Assembly: GCA_009377745.1 (NCBI GenBank)
Contig: WHTK01000005.1
Coordinates: forward strand, 94,438-158,437
Direction: 5' to 3'
Source of the DNA: Dehalococcoidia bacterium
GTDB taxonomy: Bacteria; Chloroflexota; Dehalococcoidia; DSTF01; WHTK01
DNA: 64,000 bases
In this document: piece after piece, positions 23,539 to 32,879 of the stretch
Layout: each line of letters begins with the position of its first letter
How positions within the stretch are numbered: the stretch's first letter is position 1
Translations under genes and position numbers: made by a program
The notes under the pieces: generated by a model
The model's input: only the letters and a program-made list of their open reading frames with translations
Told to the model about the DNA's origin: nothing
Databases searched by the model: none

Positions 23539-25085
23539 GCCGCATCCTCGTTGGCCACTCCTACTTTCTCCGTTTCGACCCCAAGCTCTGGCGGGCACGT
23601 CAGCCCTATCCGCCGCTCGGCACCCTCTACGCCGCTGCCTTGCTACGCGAGCGCGGCCACGACGTCGCCGTCTTTGACGCGATGTTGGCTGCTTCTGCTG
23701 ACGAGTGGCATGACCTGCTACACCGCCAGCAACCATCGGTAGCGGTGCTCTTCGAAGACAACTTCAACTACCTCTCCAAGATGTGTCTCCTGCGCATGCG
23801 CGAGGCGGCCTTTAGCATGATTGCCGCCGCGAAGGCGCAGGGCTGTACGGTGATCGTGGCCGGCGCCGACGTGACCGACAACGGCGCGGATTATCTGCAT
23901 CACGGCGCCGACTACGCTGTGATCGGCGAAGGCGAAGAGGCGGTCTGCGAGCTTATCGAGGCCCTGGAGCGTGGAGGTGGCGCAGAAGAGGTCGAGGGCC
24001 TGATGTTCCGCGACGAATCCGGGGAGGTGCGCTCGACGAGCAGACGCGCTGTGATCCGTGACCTTGACGCCCTCCCTGCGCCCGCCCATGACCTCATCGA
24101 CCTGGATCGCTACAGGGAGGCCTGGCAGCCGCGGGGGCGCTTCTCGTTGAATCTCGTGACCTCACGCGGCTGCCCCTTCCATTGCAACTGGTGCGCCAAG
24201 CCGATCTGGGGCCAGCGCTACAACGTCCGCAGTCCCGAGAGCATCGTCGAAGAGATACGGAGGTTGCGCGAGCTCGGCGCCGAGCATCTCTGGTTCATGG
24301 ACGATATCCTCGGCATTAAGCCTGGCTGGCTGACGGAGCTGGCCGAGCGCCTCGAAGCTGAGGACCTGCAAACACCATTCAAGTGTCTTAGCCGCGCCGA
24401 CCTCCTTCAGCGCCCCGGCGAGGTCGAAGCTCTGCGGCGCGCGGGCTGTGAGATGGTCTGGATCGGCGCCGAGTCCGGTTCCCAGTCCGTCTTGGACGCG
24501 ATGGAGAAGGGCACAACCGTCGAGCAAATCCACGCCTCGGTCCGCCGCCTGAAGGAGGCCGGCATCGGCGTTGCCTTCTTCCTCCAGTTCGGCTATCCCG
24601 GCGAGACCTGGGAGGACATCGAGGCGACGCTGCAGCTCGTGCGCGACTGCGATCCGGACGACGTGGGCATGTCGGTCTCCTACCCTCTGCCCGGTACGCC
24701 CTTCTTCGAGCGCGTCCGCGACCAGATGCCCGGCCGCCACAACTGGGTGGATTCGGAAGACATGGCGATGCTCTACGACGGTCCCTTCCCCACCTCCTTC
24801 TATCACCACCTCCATTCTCGCCTCCACACCGAGTTCCGGCTCCAGAAGGCTCGCCGGAACAGCAGCGTCGCCGCCGCCGTCTCACGTCTTCTACGCCGAG
24901 GTCAGGCGCGGCCGGCCCTCGGCCTCGTCCGCGATGCGGCTTTGCTACCGCTGCAACGCGCGCAGCTTCAAGTGCTGCGCCGTCGCGGCCATGCAGACTC
25001 CGCCGCCCTGCCGATAGAGCTGACGCGTGTCGAAGCGGCAACGCCGTCCGGGCAGGAGAGCGCTCCTCCCCGGCCCAAGGGCTAG
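23535..25085 (+). CDS. B12-binding domain radical SAM protein
   Basis: 516 residues. The N-terminal domain (residues about 25-150: PYPPLGTLYAAALLRERGH and GADYAVIGEGEEAVCEL) is a cobalamin-binding Rossmann fold. The radical SAM core has LVTSRGCPFHCNWCAKP, the CxxxCxxC cluster site near residue 212, then FMDDILGIK and IGAESGSQSVLDAMEKGTT. The C-terminal HGTEFRLQKARR-type helices are typical of the class that methylates or rearranges unreactive carbons. In this operon it probably modifies a lipid or glycan carrier. ATG overlaps the previous stop. The reaction cannot be predicted. Confidence 0.9.
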   Translation: MSRILVGHSYFLRFDPKLWRARQPYPPLGTLYAAALLRERGHDVAVFDAMLAASADEWHDLLHRQQPSVAVLFEDNFNYLSKMCLLRMREAAFSMIAAAKAQGCTVIVAGADVTDNGADYLHHGADYAVIGEGEEAVCELIEALERGGGAEEVEGLMFRDESGEVRSTSRRAVIRDLDALPAPAHDLIDLDRYREAWQPRGRFSLNLVTSRGCPFHCNWCAKPIWGQRYNVRSPESIVEEIRRLRELGAEHLWFMDDILGIKPGWLTELAERLEAEDLQTPFKCLSRADLLQRPGEVEALRRAGCEMVWIGAESGSQSVLDAMEKGTTVEQIHASVRRLKEAGIGVAFFLQFGYPGETWEDIEATLQLVRDCDPDDVGMSVSYPLPGTPFFERVRDQMPGRHNWVDSEDMAMLYDGPFPTSFYHHLHSRLHTEFRLQKARRNSSVAAAVSRLLRRGQARPALGLVRDAALLPLQRAQLQVLRRRGHADSAALPIELTRVEAATPSGQESAPPRPKG

Positions 25086-25090
25086 CTGAC

Positions 25091-25909
25091 ATGCCTGAGT
25101 CATCCGGGCAGCCCGATCTGGCCGAGGTGGGCAGGGGCTTCTCCGCCAAAGCAGACGAGTACGACGCTCTCGCCGTTACTCATCCCGTGGTGCGCTGGAT
25201 GCGCGGCAGGATCCGGGCGCTGGTAGAGAACGAGCTTTCGCCGCCCGGCTCGATACTCGAAATCAACGCCGGCTCCGGCCTCGATGCTCTCTACTTCGCC
25301 GCGAAAGGCTATCGCGTCCACGCGACGGATATTGCTCCCGGGATGCTGGCGGCATTGGCGGCCAAAGTAGCCTCACCCGAGGCCGGCGACCGTCTCAGCT
25401 ACGAAGCGCTCTCGTTCGCCGAGCTCGGCAGCGTCAGCGGCGGCCCCTACGACCTCGTCTTTTCCGACCTCGGCGGGCTCAACTGCACCGAAGACCTGGA
25501 GCGTGTCGCGAGCGGCCTGCGCTCCGTCCTGAGGCCGGGTGGCGCCATCGTCTGGGTGATAATGCCGCCGGTCTGTCCCTGGGAGCTGGCGCAGCTCCTG
25601 CGCGGCCATCGCGACACGGCCCTCCGCCGGCTACGTCGCGGCGGCGTCATCGCTAATGTCGAGGGCGCGCGAGTGCCGGTCTGGTACCACAGTCCCGGTC
25701 GCGTCCGGCGGGCGTTGGGCCGGGACTTCCGGATCACCAGGCTGCGTTCGTTCTGTCTCTTCTGCCCACCGTCTTTCTTCCACGGCTTCAGCCAGCGCCA
25801 TCCCGGGCTGACCCGCACGCTCATGCGGCTAGATGATCTGATAGGAGGCCTGCCTCCTTTCAACCGCTGTGGCGACTTCTATGCTCTTGTCGCCTGTTAC
25901 GATGGCTGA
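25091..25909 (+). CDS. Class I SAM-dependent methyltransferase
   Basis: 272 residues. Motif I is ILEINAGSGLDALYFAAKGY with VHATDIAPGML (acidic ribose ligand), followed by YDLVFSDLGGLNC and LRPGGAIVWVIMPP, all typical of type 11/25 methyltransferases. The long C-terminal basic part (PVWYHSPGRVRRALGRDF) contacts the acceptor. It follows the radical SAM gene by 5 bp, so both may act on the same product, one at an inert carbon and one at O or N. The acceptor is unknown. Confidence 0.85.
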   Translation: MPESSGQPDLAEVGRGFSAKADEYDALAVTHPVVRWMRGRIRALVENELSPPGSILEINAGSGLDALYFAAKGYRVHATDIAPGMLAALAAKVASPEAGDRLSYEALSFAELGSVSGGPYDLVFSDLGGLNCTEDLERVASGLRSVLRPGGAIVWVIMPPVCPWELAQLLRGHRDTALRRLRRGGVIANVEGARVPVWYHSPGRVRRALGRDFRITRLRSFCLFCPPSFFHGFSQRHPGLTRTLMRLDDLIGGLPPFNRCGDFYALVACYDG

Positions 25910-25981
25910 TTTCGGGTGACGAAGCAGACCATTCGCACTCGATAGCCGATAATCGGGCAGCGTGAGCAGTGAAGGGCGAAG

Positions 25982-26953
25982 ATGCAGCTATCCGTGATCA
26001 TCCCGGTGCGGGACGACGCGCGTATCAGCCGCTGCGTCGCATCCGTTTGCGCCGCCGCAGCCAATCTCGACAAGGGCAAGACCCAGGTCATCGTCGTCAA
26101 TAACGGCTCCGGCCCGGAGCTGGCCCCCGTGCTCGCCGGCCTTCCGCCGTCCGTTGAAGTCCTGACCGAGCCGATTATCGGGCCCTTCGCTGCCCGTAAC
26201 CGGGGCCTGGAGCGCGCCACCGGCGCCATCGTCTTATTCACCGACGCTGCCTGCATAGTTGCGCCAGACTGGCTTACGCAGGCGATCAATGGCTTCGCGG
26301 CAAACGATGCCACGGATATTCTCCAGGGCTATTCCGGCAGCATGGGGCGTTCATCCCTGGACCGCTTCATCCAGTCCCGCTACGACTCACGCTTCCGGGG
26401 CCAGGCGCCCGGCATGCCGGTGGAGTGCGACACCCGCAACCTCGCGGTGCGCCGCTCTGTCTTTGACCGGATGCGCTTCAACGACCGCTGGCGGCGCGTA
26501 GGCGACACCGAGTTTGGGCTGGTGGCGGAGCAGATGGGGCATCGTGTAGCCTTCTGGCCGGCTCTGCGGGTGGTGCGCGAGCACGATGCCGGCCTGTGTC
26601 TCTTCCTGGCCAAGCAGGTCAGCCATGGCTGGGGGGCGCAACGATTGGTGCGTCAGATGCCAGACCTGCGCTGGCATAGTGGCCACCCGCGGGAGATCGC
26701 TGGTCTCGCGTCCACGCTTGCGAAAGCTCCCGGGAGCCGGCTTGCCCTCAGTGGTGGACTCTCCCTGATCCTGACGGCTGGCGGTCTACTCGCCGGGCGG
26801 CTCAGGGCTAGCCCAAATCGTCTCGATCTCGCGTCTGCGACCTTGCTCGACAAGCTGGCCGTCCTGCTGGGCCACTTTCTCTACGAGGCCGGCGCCGACG
26901 AGCCCTGGCCCGCCGATATCCTTGCACAGCGCCTGCACTGGAGCCGGGGCTAG
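25982..26953 (+). CDS. Family 2 glycosyltransferase
   Basis: 323 residues. The GT-A start is LSVIIPVRDDARISRCVASV with VIVVNNGSGPEL, then IVLFTDAACIVAPDWL where Asp replaces the second residue of a DxD site (TDAA). RFRGQAPGMPVECDTRNLAV and RVGDTEFGLVAEQMGHRVAF are the acceptor-side elements and the ED-like base (DTEFG). A hydrophobic stretch near the C-terminus may anchor it. Separated from the methyltransferase by 72 bp with GATAAT at 25948. It ends 4 bp into the convergent phosphodiesterase gene. Confidence 0.85.
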   Translation: MQLSVIIPVRDDARISRCVASVCAAAANLDKGKTQVIVVNNGSGPELAPVLAGLPPSVEVLTEPIIGPFAARNRGLERATGAIVLFTDAACIVAPDWLTQAINGFAANDATDILQGYSGSMGRSSLDRFIQSRYDSRFRGQAPGMPVECDTRNLAVRRSVFDRMRFNDRWRRVGDTEFGLVAEQMGHRVAFWPALRVVREHDAGLCLFLAKQVSHGWGAQRLVRQMPDLRWHSGHPREIAGLASTLAKAPGSRLALSGGLSLILTAGGLLAGRLRASPNRLDLASATLLDKLAVLLGHFLYEAGADEPWPADILAQRLHWSRG

Positions 26954-28422
26954 CTGACGAAGCTCCGGCCGCCGAAGTTGCGGTCGAAGGGCACGTCCAG
27001 CAGCTCCAGCACGCTGGGGGCAAAATCGCGGTTATCGACCGTAAGTCTTGTCGCGGATGCACTGCCAGCAGGGCGCAGATAGCAGAACCCACGGCCAACG
27101 TGGACGCCATTCCGCGCCTCACGCCGCCCCGAAGTGATCACGGTGCCGTCCGGCGCCCGCAGCTGAGGTGCGCCTTTGACCTCTGGGTTCGCCACCATCA
27201 TGGCGTCCGGTAGCCGGTGGGACATTGGCCCCGGCTGCTCCTTCTCCACGCGCCAGAGCCGGGTGAAGACCTGCTGTCCGTCGTGGGTGGTGAACTGGCA
27301 GATGAACTCCTCCAGGGCGTCGAGCATGGCATCGGCTTCCTCCGGCTGGACCAGGCCCGAAGCCTCACGGCCGGCGAGATTCACTCGCACGGCCGGATGC
27401 GTCTCGTGCACAACTGTGAATAGCCGGTCTCTCTCGAAATCAAAATCTGCCGACCCGATCGTGTTCTGGCGCGCTGCCCGGAAGCTGTGCGGCAGCAGCC
27501 GCCAGATCGCCCGGTGGAGCCAGTCCGGCATCAGCTCGCGGATGCGGCGCACCAGGTCAGGACGCGCGTACCAGTCTTGAGGCGCGCGACCCTCGAACAG
27601 CGCCAGAAGCTGCGGTCCGAAGGGTTCGTACTCCCGCTGCTCGATCATGCCGTGCAGCGCCAGCAGCATTACGTGGCAGTCCCGCCCTGCCGCCTGGAGT
27701 ATCCGTGGCCAGGCCGCATCGAGCTCCCCCAAAATGGCCGCCATCGCGTCAACATTGGTCATGGAGGGCGTGATGTCCTCCGGCGCCGTCAGATAGTGGC
27801 CGCTCATGTGAATCTCGCTCAGGGTGCTGACCAACAAGTTCCAGTCCTGTCGGGACGCCAGCCCTTCCAGAAGCTTGCCGCGCATCTGGATGCCACGGCG
27901 CATGCTCTTCACCATCGCCAGCTTGTCGCGTGGTGTTTGCGGCTCCACGGTGTCGAAGCTGAGGGGGTGCCTCCCGTAAGTCTTATCGATCCAGCCGCGG
28001 AAGCTATCCGGGTATGAGATCGGTATGACTTCGTCGTGCAGGCCCCAGGAGATGCAGGTCCGGAAGCCGGGCGCCTGCACCGGCGGTACGTAGGGCATGT
28101 CAATGATCGTCGCGGTCTGGCCGGCCGGGATCAGCGCCTGCCAGAACGGGCTCATCGTGTCGCTGATCGCCTTGTTGCGCAGGTGCCGCATCTCCTCGGC
28201 GTACCACTGGGTCCAGAAGTAGAGGCCATGCTCGCCGGGGCTGAGACCGCTTGCGAAGGTCGGCCAGATGCCGCCCGTGATCACGTCGCCGTCCGACGTT
28301 ACGTCCAGCGATTGTGACTCACTGCAGAAGCGCGCCAGGTTAGGCAGCCGGTTTTCGGCCAGGAGTTCTCGGAACAGCGTCGATTCAAGGGCGTCCAGCG
28401 CTACGATCAGTACCTTCGGCAT
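26950..28422 (-). CDS. Alkaline-phosphatase-superfamily enzyme (type I phosphodiesterase/nucleotide pyrophosphatase-like)
   Basis: 490 residues. MPKVLIVALDALESTLFREL has the metal-binding Asp of the AlkP core; GGIWPTFASGLSPGEHGLYF carries the nucleophile region (Pro-Thr). LLALHGM, and the C-terminal NRDFAPSVLELLDVPFDR is the typical end of this superfamily. It hydrolyses a phospho- or sulfo-ester, possibly on extracellular or lipid-linked sugars. ATG 28422 with AAGGAA upstream is preferred over TTG 28425. There is no signal peptide, so it is probably cytoplasmic. Convergent with the glycan operon. Confidence 0.83.
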   Translation of the reverse strand: MPKVLIVALDALESTLFRELLAENRLPNLARFCSESQSLDVTSDGDVITGGIWPTFASGLSPGEHGLYFWTQWYAEEMRHLRNKAISDTMSPFWQALIPAGQTATIIDMPYVPPVQAPGFRTCISWGLHDEVIPISYPDSFRGWIDKTYGRHPLSFDTVEPQTPRDKLAMVKSMRRGIQMRGKLLEGLASRQDWNLLVSTLSEIHMSGHYLTAPEDITPSMTNVDAMAAILGELDAAWPRILQAAGRDCHVMLLALHGMIEQREYEPFGPQLLALFEGRAPQDWYARPDLVRRIRELMPDWLHRAIWRLLPHSFRAARQNTIGSADFDFERDRLFTVVHETHPAVRVNLAGREASGLVQPEEADAMLDALEEFICQFTTHDGQQVFTRLWRVEKEQPGPMSHRLPDAMMVANPEVKGAPQLRAPDGTVITSGRREARNGVHVGRGFCYLRPAGSASATRLTVDNRDFAPSVLELLDVPFDRNFGGRSFVS

Positions 28423-28531
28423 CAAATTCCTTGGTTGCGCTGGGGAGGCGCTGCGGCATCCGTGGGCTGTTTCTTAAGCGAACGGTGCAAGAAATCAGCA
28501 CTGCGGTCAAGCTATTTCCGGCTGATGCATG

Positions 28532-28537
28532 TACAAT
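28532..28537 (+). promoter_or_regulatory. -10 box upstream of the VWA gene
   Basis: TACAAT, preceded directly by TG, in the divergent space between the phosphodiesterase and VWA genes; 120 bp before the GTG at 28657. A -35 box is not clear. Confidence 0.3.
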
Positions 28538-28656
28538 CACGGCGCGTCATGCGACGCTAGAAACAGTGAGCCGCAGACGGCCTGTAGCCGCGCATCGGCC
28601 TCTTAGCCATGAACTACATCACCCACCGCGATACCCTCAGGATGGCGCCCTAGGCC

Positions 28657-30675
28657 GTGCGTTACTCCTACTCCGGCTGGGACGGCACCCAGGAGATTAA
28701 TCCGCTCGACCCTAGCGAGCTCCTGGACCTCCTGGCCGATGATCTGTTCCAGGACGGAGACCTGCGCAGCGCCCTCGAACGTCTGATGACGCGCGGCGCT
28801 CGCCGGCCTGATGGCGAGCGTCTTCAAGGCCTTCGCGACCTCCTGGAGCAGCTACGCTCCCGCCGGCGCGACCAGCTCACTCACTACAACCTCGACGCCT
28901 CCATGGACGATATCCGCGAGAAGCTAAAGGGCGTAGTCGAGCAGGAGCGTCAAGGCATCGAGAAGCGCGTCCAGGACGCCGGCCAGTCCGACGCACCCCA
29001 GGAGATACGTGATCTTCTAAAGCAGGTCGCCGACCGCAAGCGCCAGGCCCTCGATAACCTGCCACCGGACATGGGCGGCATGTTCCAGCAGCTCCTCGAC
29101 TACGAGTTCATGGACGAGACGGCGCGCTCCAACTTCGATGAGCTGGTCAATGACCTGCGCCAGAAGATGCTCGGCAACTACTTCGAGGGCATGAAGCAGG
29201 GCATCCAGAACCTGACGCCGGAAGACCTGGCGCCCGTCCGCGAGATGATCAAGGAGCTGAACAAGCTGCTCAGCAAGCACCTGAGTGGTCAGGACACGGA
29301 CCGGGACTTCCGCGACTTCATGGACCGCTTCGGCCACATGTTCCCGCCCGAGATCGAGGACATCGACGACCTGGTCGAATATATGCAGCGCCAGGCCGCC
29401 CAGATGGCTTCGCTGATGAAGAGCCTGTCCGATGACCAGCGCAGCGAGTTACAGCAGATGATGGAGCAGCTCCTGCGTGACGACAGGCTGGCCTGGGACC
29501 TGGCCCAGATGGCCGGCCTGATCGAGGCGATTACCGGCGAGCCACTGGGGCGCCAGTTTCCCTTCGCCGGCGATACGCCCCTGGGACTGGACGAGGCGAT
29601 GGACCTCTTCGGCCGTTTGGGCGACTTCGACGAGCTCGAGCGCCAGTTCCAGGAAGCGATGCGCGAGCTGGACGCCGGCCACATCGACCCAGACCTCGCG
29701 GAGCGCCTGCTTGGCCCCGAGGCGGCGGCCATGCTGGAGGAGGTGCGGCGTCTAACACGCACCCTCGAAGAGGCAGGGCTGATCCGTCAGGGTGGCCGCA
29801 ACTTGGAGCTAACACCGAAGGCAATCCGGCTACTCGGCGAGCGCGCTCTCAAAGAAATCTTCGACGAGCTACGCAGCGACCGCACCGGCCAGCACGACAC
29901 CCGCCTCCGCGGTCAGGGCAGCGAGCAGCTGATGGAGACCAAGCAATGGGAGTTCGGCGACCCGTTTCTCATGGATATCGGCAAGACGGTATCGAACGCG
30001 ATCTTCCGCTCCGGCCCCGGCACACCCGTCAAGATCGACGTCAAGGACATCGAAGTCTACCGCACCGAGTCCCTGGTCAGCGCCTCGACGGTCATCGTCC
30101 TCGACATGAGCATGTCGATGATCCGCTCCGGGGCCTTCGCCGAGGCCAAGCGCGTCGCGCTGGCTCTCGATACTCTGATGCGCAGCCGCTTCCCGCGCGA
30201 CTACCTGGAGCTGGTCGTCTTTTCTTACTTCGCCGTCGAGCTCAAAGCCGGTCGCCTGCTGCAATCGGACTGGTCGATGAACCCGCGCGGCACTAACATC
30301 CAGGAGGCGCTGCACCGCGCCCGCAACCTGCTCAACAAGCGCCGCTCTTCCTCTAATCGCCAGATCATCCTGATCACGGACGGCCAGCCGACGATGTACA
30401 CCGCCAGCGATGGCCAGGTCGTGCGTGGCTGGTCACCCTACGAGTGGCCGCGCTACTCGCCGGAGGCTATGGAAGAGACCCTAAAGGAAGTCAAGCGCTG
30501 CACCCTGGACGGCATCACCATGAACACGTTCCTCATGGCAGGCGACCCGGAGCTTGTGGCCTTCGCCAAGCTGATGACCGAGATCAACAAAGGCCGCGTT
30601 TTCCTGACCACGCCCGGCCGCCTCGGGCGCTATATCTTCTTCGACTACCTCAAGGGCAAATCGAAAGTCCTCTAA
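28657..30675 (+). CDS. VWA-domain protein with long helical N-terminus
   Basis: 672 residues. Residues 1 to about 470 are charged, glutamine- and glutamate-rich helices (DDIREKLKGVVEQERQGIEK type) with a predicted coiled-coil character. The C-terminal von Willebrand A domain starts at about 475: VIVLDMSMSMIRSG holds the MIDAS DxSxS, YLELVVFSY and TNIQEALHRARNLL follow, and IILITDGQPT closes the metal site. Proteins of this type (CoxE-like) usually work with a MoxR-like AAA ATPase to load metals or remodel partners; none is encoded in this window. Start GTG 28657. Confidence 0.85.
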   Translation: MRYSYSGWDGTQEINPLDPSELLDLLADDLFQDGDLRSALERLMTRGARRPDGERLQGLRDLLEQLRSRRRDQLTHYNLDASMDDIREKLKGVVEQERQGIEKRVQDAGQSDAPQEIRDLLKQVADRKRQALDNLPPDMGGMFQQLLDYEFMDETARSNFDELVNDLRQKMLGNYFEGMKQGIQNLTPEDLAPVREMIKELNKLLSKHLSGQDTDRDFRDFMDRFGHMFPPEIEDIDDLVEYMQRQAAQMASLMKSLSDDQRSELQQMMEQLLRDDRLAWDLAQMAGLIEAITGEPLGRQFPFAGDTPLGLDEAMDLFGRLGDFDELERQFQEAMRELDAGHIDPDLAERLLGPEAAAMLEEVRRLTRTLEEAGLIRQGGRNLELTPKAIRLLGERALKEIFDELRSDRTGQHDTRLRGQGSEQLMETKQWEFGDPFLMDIGKTVSNAIFRSGPGTPVKIDVKDIEVYRTESLVSASTVIVLDMSMSMIRSGAFAEAKRVALALDTLMRSRFPRDYLELVVFSYFAVELKAGRLLQSDWSMNPRGTNIQEALHRARNLLNKRRSSSNRQIILITDGQPTMYTASDGQVVRGWSPYEWPRYSPEAMEETLKEVKRCTLDGITMNTFLMAGDPELVAFAKLMTEINKGRVFLTTPGRLGRYIFFDYLKGKSKVL

Positions 30676-30698
30676 CAGCAGCGAATCGAATAGACGCG

Positions 30699-30893
30699 CT
30701 ATAGCCCGCCCGCGAAGGTGTCACAGGCGTTGAGGTCGCCGCTCTCGTAGCCGGTGTGGAACCAGCGCTGCCGCTGCTCCGCCGAGCCCTGGGGATCCAG
30801 CGCTCGGGGTCGACGCGGCCGGTAGCGGCCTTCTGGATGCGGCTGCCGCCGCGCTGAGGCTGTCGGCGATGTCGGCGTCCGTGAGCCGGTTCA
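30699..30893 (-). pseudogene. Remnant of a YpfJ-like neutral zinc metallopeptidase C-terminus
   Basis: Read on the minus strand, three frames in turn match the end of the family: NRLTDADIADSLSAAAA, then RIQKAATGRVDPERW, then DPQGSAEQRQRWFHTGYESG with DLNACDTFAGGL and stop at 30699. Relatives read as one frame ending GTSAQRQRWF...GDPNACDTF. So only about 65 terminal codons remain, with at least two frameshifts; the catalytic HExxH part is gone. It lies directly behind the DUF1232 gene, whose unusual tail ends at its left edge, so a deletion probably fused the two loci. Confidence 0.7.
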
Positions 30894-31298
30894 GGCACCG
30901 GCTGAACCCATGGCACCAGGGCGCTCTCTCGCACCCGGCCTCTGCCTTCCGCCAGACAACACCGCGTCCAGGTGCTCCGAGGCGATCTCGACCGGGGTGA
31001 ACCGGATTAGCAAATCCATAGCGATTGAGAAGACGGCAGCATCGTCCATGCGCCCCACGAACGGCACGAAGTCCGGCAGCAGGTCGATTGGCGACGCAAT
31101 ATACAGCGCCGGCAGCAGGATGACACCGCGGAGCAGTAACGGCACCCGGTTGTCCTGGACAAGCCGCCAAACCAGCTGCGCCTTGCGAGACCAGGAGAGC
31201 CGATCAACGCCCAACAGAACGCCGGCAGAAGCGGCCGGCCGCCACCGGCTGAAACCCCACAAGATAACCAGGGCCAGCAGACGCAGGATGATTGCCAT
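30891..31298 (-). CDS. DUF1232 (YkvA-like) membrane protein
   Basis: 135 residues. A membrane segment at the start (ILRLLALVILWGF), then the DUF1232 core: VPLLLRGVILLPALYIASPIDLLPDFVPFVG with the diagnostic SPIDLLPDFVP, and MDDAAVFSIAMDLL. The last 25 residues (SGGRQRPGARERPGAMGSAGA) look non-native and are encoded where a metallopeptidase remnant joins. ATG 31298 is chosen because GATACT lies exactly 6 nt upstream, a leaderless layout. Function of the family is unclear (small membrane proteins). Confidence 0.82.
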   Translation of the reverse strand: MAIILRLLALVILWGFSRWRPAASAGVLLGVDRLSWSRKAQLVWRLVQDNRVPLLLRGVILLPALYIASPIDLLPDFVPFVGRMDDAAVFSIAMDLLIRFTPVEIASEHLDAVLSGGRQRPGARERPGAMGSAGA

Positions 31299-31304
31299 GC
31301 CCCC

Positions 31305-31310
31305 AGTATC
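31305..31310 (-). promoter_or_regulatory. -10 box for a leaderless DUF1232 transcript
   Basis: On the minus strand GATACT is followed by GGGGGC and then the ATG at 31298. Confidence 0.4.
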
Positions 31311-31463
31311 CGGCCTTTTCGTTACGGCCTCAATACAAGGGATGCCGGATCGTTTCAAGGCCGACACACGCGAGCGAACGCAATGACGTGAACGTAAGGG
31401 TTCTGGTAAGCTACTCTTCACTGCGAGCAGCCGTGGAAGCTTGCAGAGTCAGACGAGGGATCC

Positions 31464-32831
31464 TTGAACGAACCTCCCCAACAGCCCGCGGAACACGATC
31501 CGCTAGCAGCCCTGCGTCAGTGGCCGTTTATCCTCTATAGCCTCAACCGCGTCGGCGCCACGATTGGCCAGGCGATGTTTCAGACCGTGCTCATGTGGCA
31601 GGTCTACGACATCACGGGCTCTGCTTTCAGCCTGGGGCTGCTCGGCCTGGTGCGCTTCTTCCCCTCCCTCGCGACCAGCCTGATCGGTGGCGCCGTCGCC
31701 GATGCCTACGACCGCCGTGTGGTCATGATCGTCGCCAAGATCATCCCCTTTAGCTGCGGCGTAATCCTGGCCGTGGCTACGCTGGGCGATTGGGTAAGCC
31801 TGGGGTTGATCCTCGGTCTCTCGGTCTTTATGGGCATCGCGATGGCCTTCGAGGGGCCAGCACGTATCGCCCTGCTGCCGGCTATCGTGCGGGCGGAGAC
31901 GTTCGAGAACGCGGTCACAGTCAGCAACACTATGCAGAAGCTGGCGATGGTCGTTGGACCTACCATCGCCGGGCTTGTGATTGCGGTCGCGGGCGCCGGT
32001 GCAGGCTACATGGTCTTCTGCGCCAGCGTGGTAATCGCGCTGGTGCCCTTGCTGCTGCTGCGCTACGCACCTTCCTCGGGGCCGCGTCAGCGCGTGAGCG
32101 TGGCGGCAATCAAAGAGGGTGTTGCCTTCGTGATGAAGCGGCAGGTCCTGCTGGGGGCAATGGCGCTGGACATGTTTGCCGTGATCTTCGGCGGCGCTCA
32201 GGCATTACTACCGGTCTACGCAGCGGACGTCCTCCACGTCGGGCCCACCGGGTTCGGCGTGTTGTCCTCCTCAATGCAGATCGGCGCCTTCTCAATGGCG
32301 GCGATCATGGTCATGCGCCAACCGGTGGTCAGCACCGGCCGCGTGCTGATCTACAGCGTTGTCGTTTATGGCCTCCTCACCGTGGCCTTCGGCGCGTCGA
32401 CTTTCTACGTGCTCTCGATCCTGCTCTACGGCCTCATTGGCGCGGCCGACCAGGTCAGCGTCGTCATGCGCCAGACCACGATCCAGATGGCCACCCCGGA
32501 TGAGCTGCGCGGACGCGTTAGCTCCGTGAACCAGGTATTCGTCGGCGCGTCGGGGCAGATCGGCGGCATGCGGGCCGGCTTTGTCGCTGCGGTGGCCGGT
32601 CCCGTCTTCGCAGTCGTCAGCGGCGGCATCGGCGCCGTGCTGGTGGCTGCACTTATCGCCTGGAAGATGCCGCAGCTCTTCAACTATGAAATCAAGCGCG
32701 GCGGCGTAGTTATCCCCAACCCGGAAGCGGACATCGACCAGACGGCGCTGCTGATGCCGCAACCCGATGGCCAGGAGCCTGCTTCGAAAGAGCGCGAGGC
32801 TGCCGAAGCCGTGACCGCCCAACGCTCCTGA
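31464..32831 (+). CDS. MFS transporter, EntS-like exporter
   Basis: 455 residues, about twelve hydrophobic helices. FSLGLLGLVRFFPSLATSLIGGAVADAYDRRVVM has the loop-2/3 motif A of the major facilitator superfamily (G-x3-D-x2-R-R; quoted as GGAVADAYDRR). The pattern around ALLPAIVRAETFENAVTVSN and RGRVSSVNQVFVGAS places it with enterobactin-exporter-like MFS_3 proteins, which export siderophores or drugs. TTG start at 31464 with GAGGGA 3 nt upstream. The C-terminal 45 residues are hydrophilic. Single gene; substrate unknown. Confidence 0.87.
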   Translation: MNEPPQQPAEHDPLAALRQWPFILYSLNRVGATIGQAMFQTVLMWQVYDITGSAFSLGLLGLVRFFPSLATSLIGGAVADAYDRRVVMIVAKIIPFSCGVILAVATLGDWVSLGLILGLSVFMGIAMAFEGPARIALLPAIVRAETFENAVTVSNTMQKLAMVVGPTIAGLVIAVAGAGAGYMVFCASVVIALVPLLLLRYAPSSGPRQRVSVAAIKEGVAFVMKRQVLLGAMALDMFAVIFGGAQALLPVYAADVLHVGPTGFGVLSSSMQIGAFSMAAIMVMRQPVVSTGRVLIYSVVVYGLLTVAFGASTFYVLSILLYGLIGAADQVSVVMRQTTIQMATPDELRGRVSSVNQVFVGASGQIGGMRAGFVAAVAGPVFAVVSGGIGAVLVAALIAWKMPQLFNYEIKRGGVVIPNPEADIDQTALLMPQPDGQEPASKEREAAEAVTAQRS

Positions 32832-32879
32832 GACCTACAGCGCTAGCGCCCGTGTGACGATGATTCTCTTGAGGATCTG

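Noticed and set aside
24162..25149. Minus-strand open frames opposite the radical SAM gene
   Set aside because: Composition-driven shadows; the plus strand carries the cluster-binding Cys motif and co-translated neighbours.
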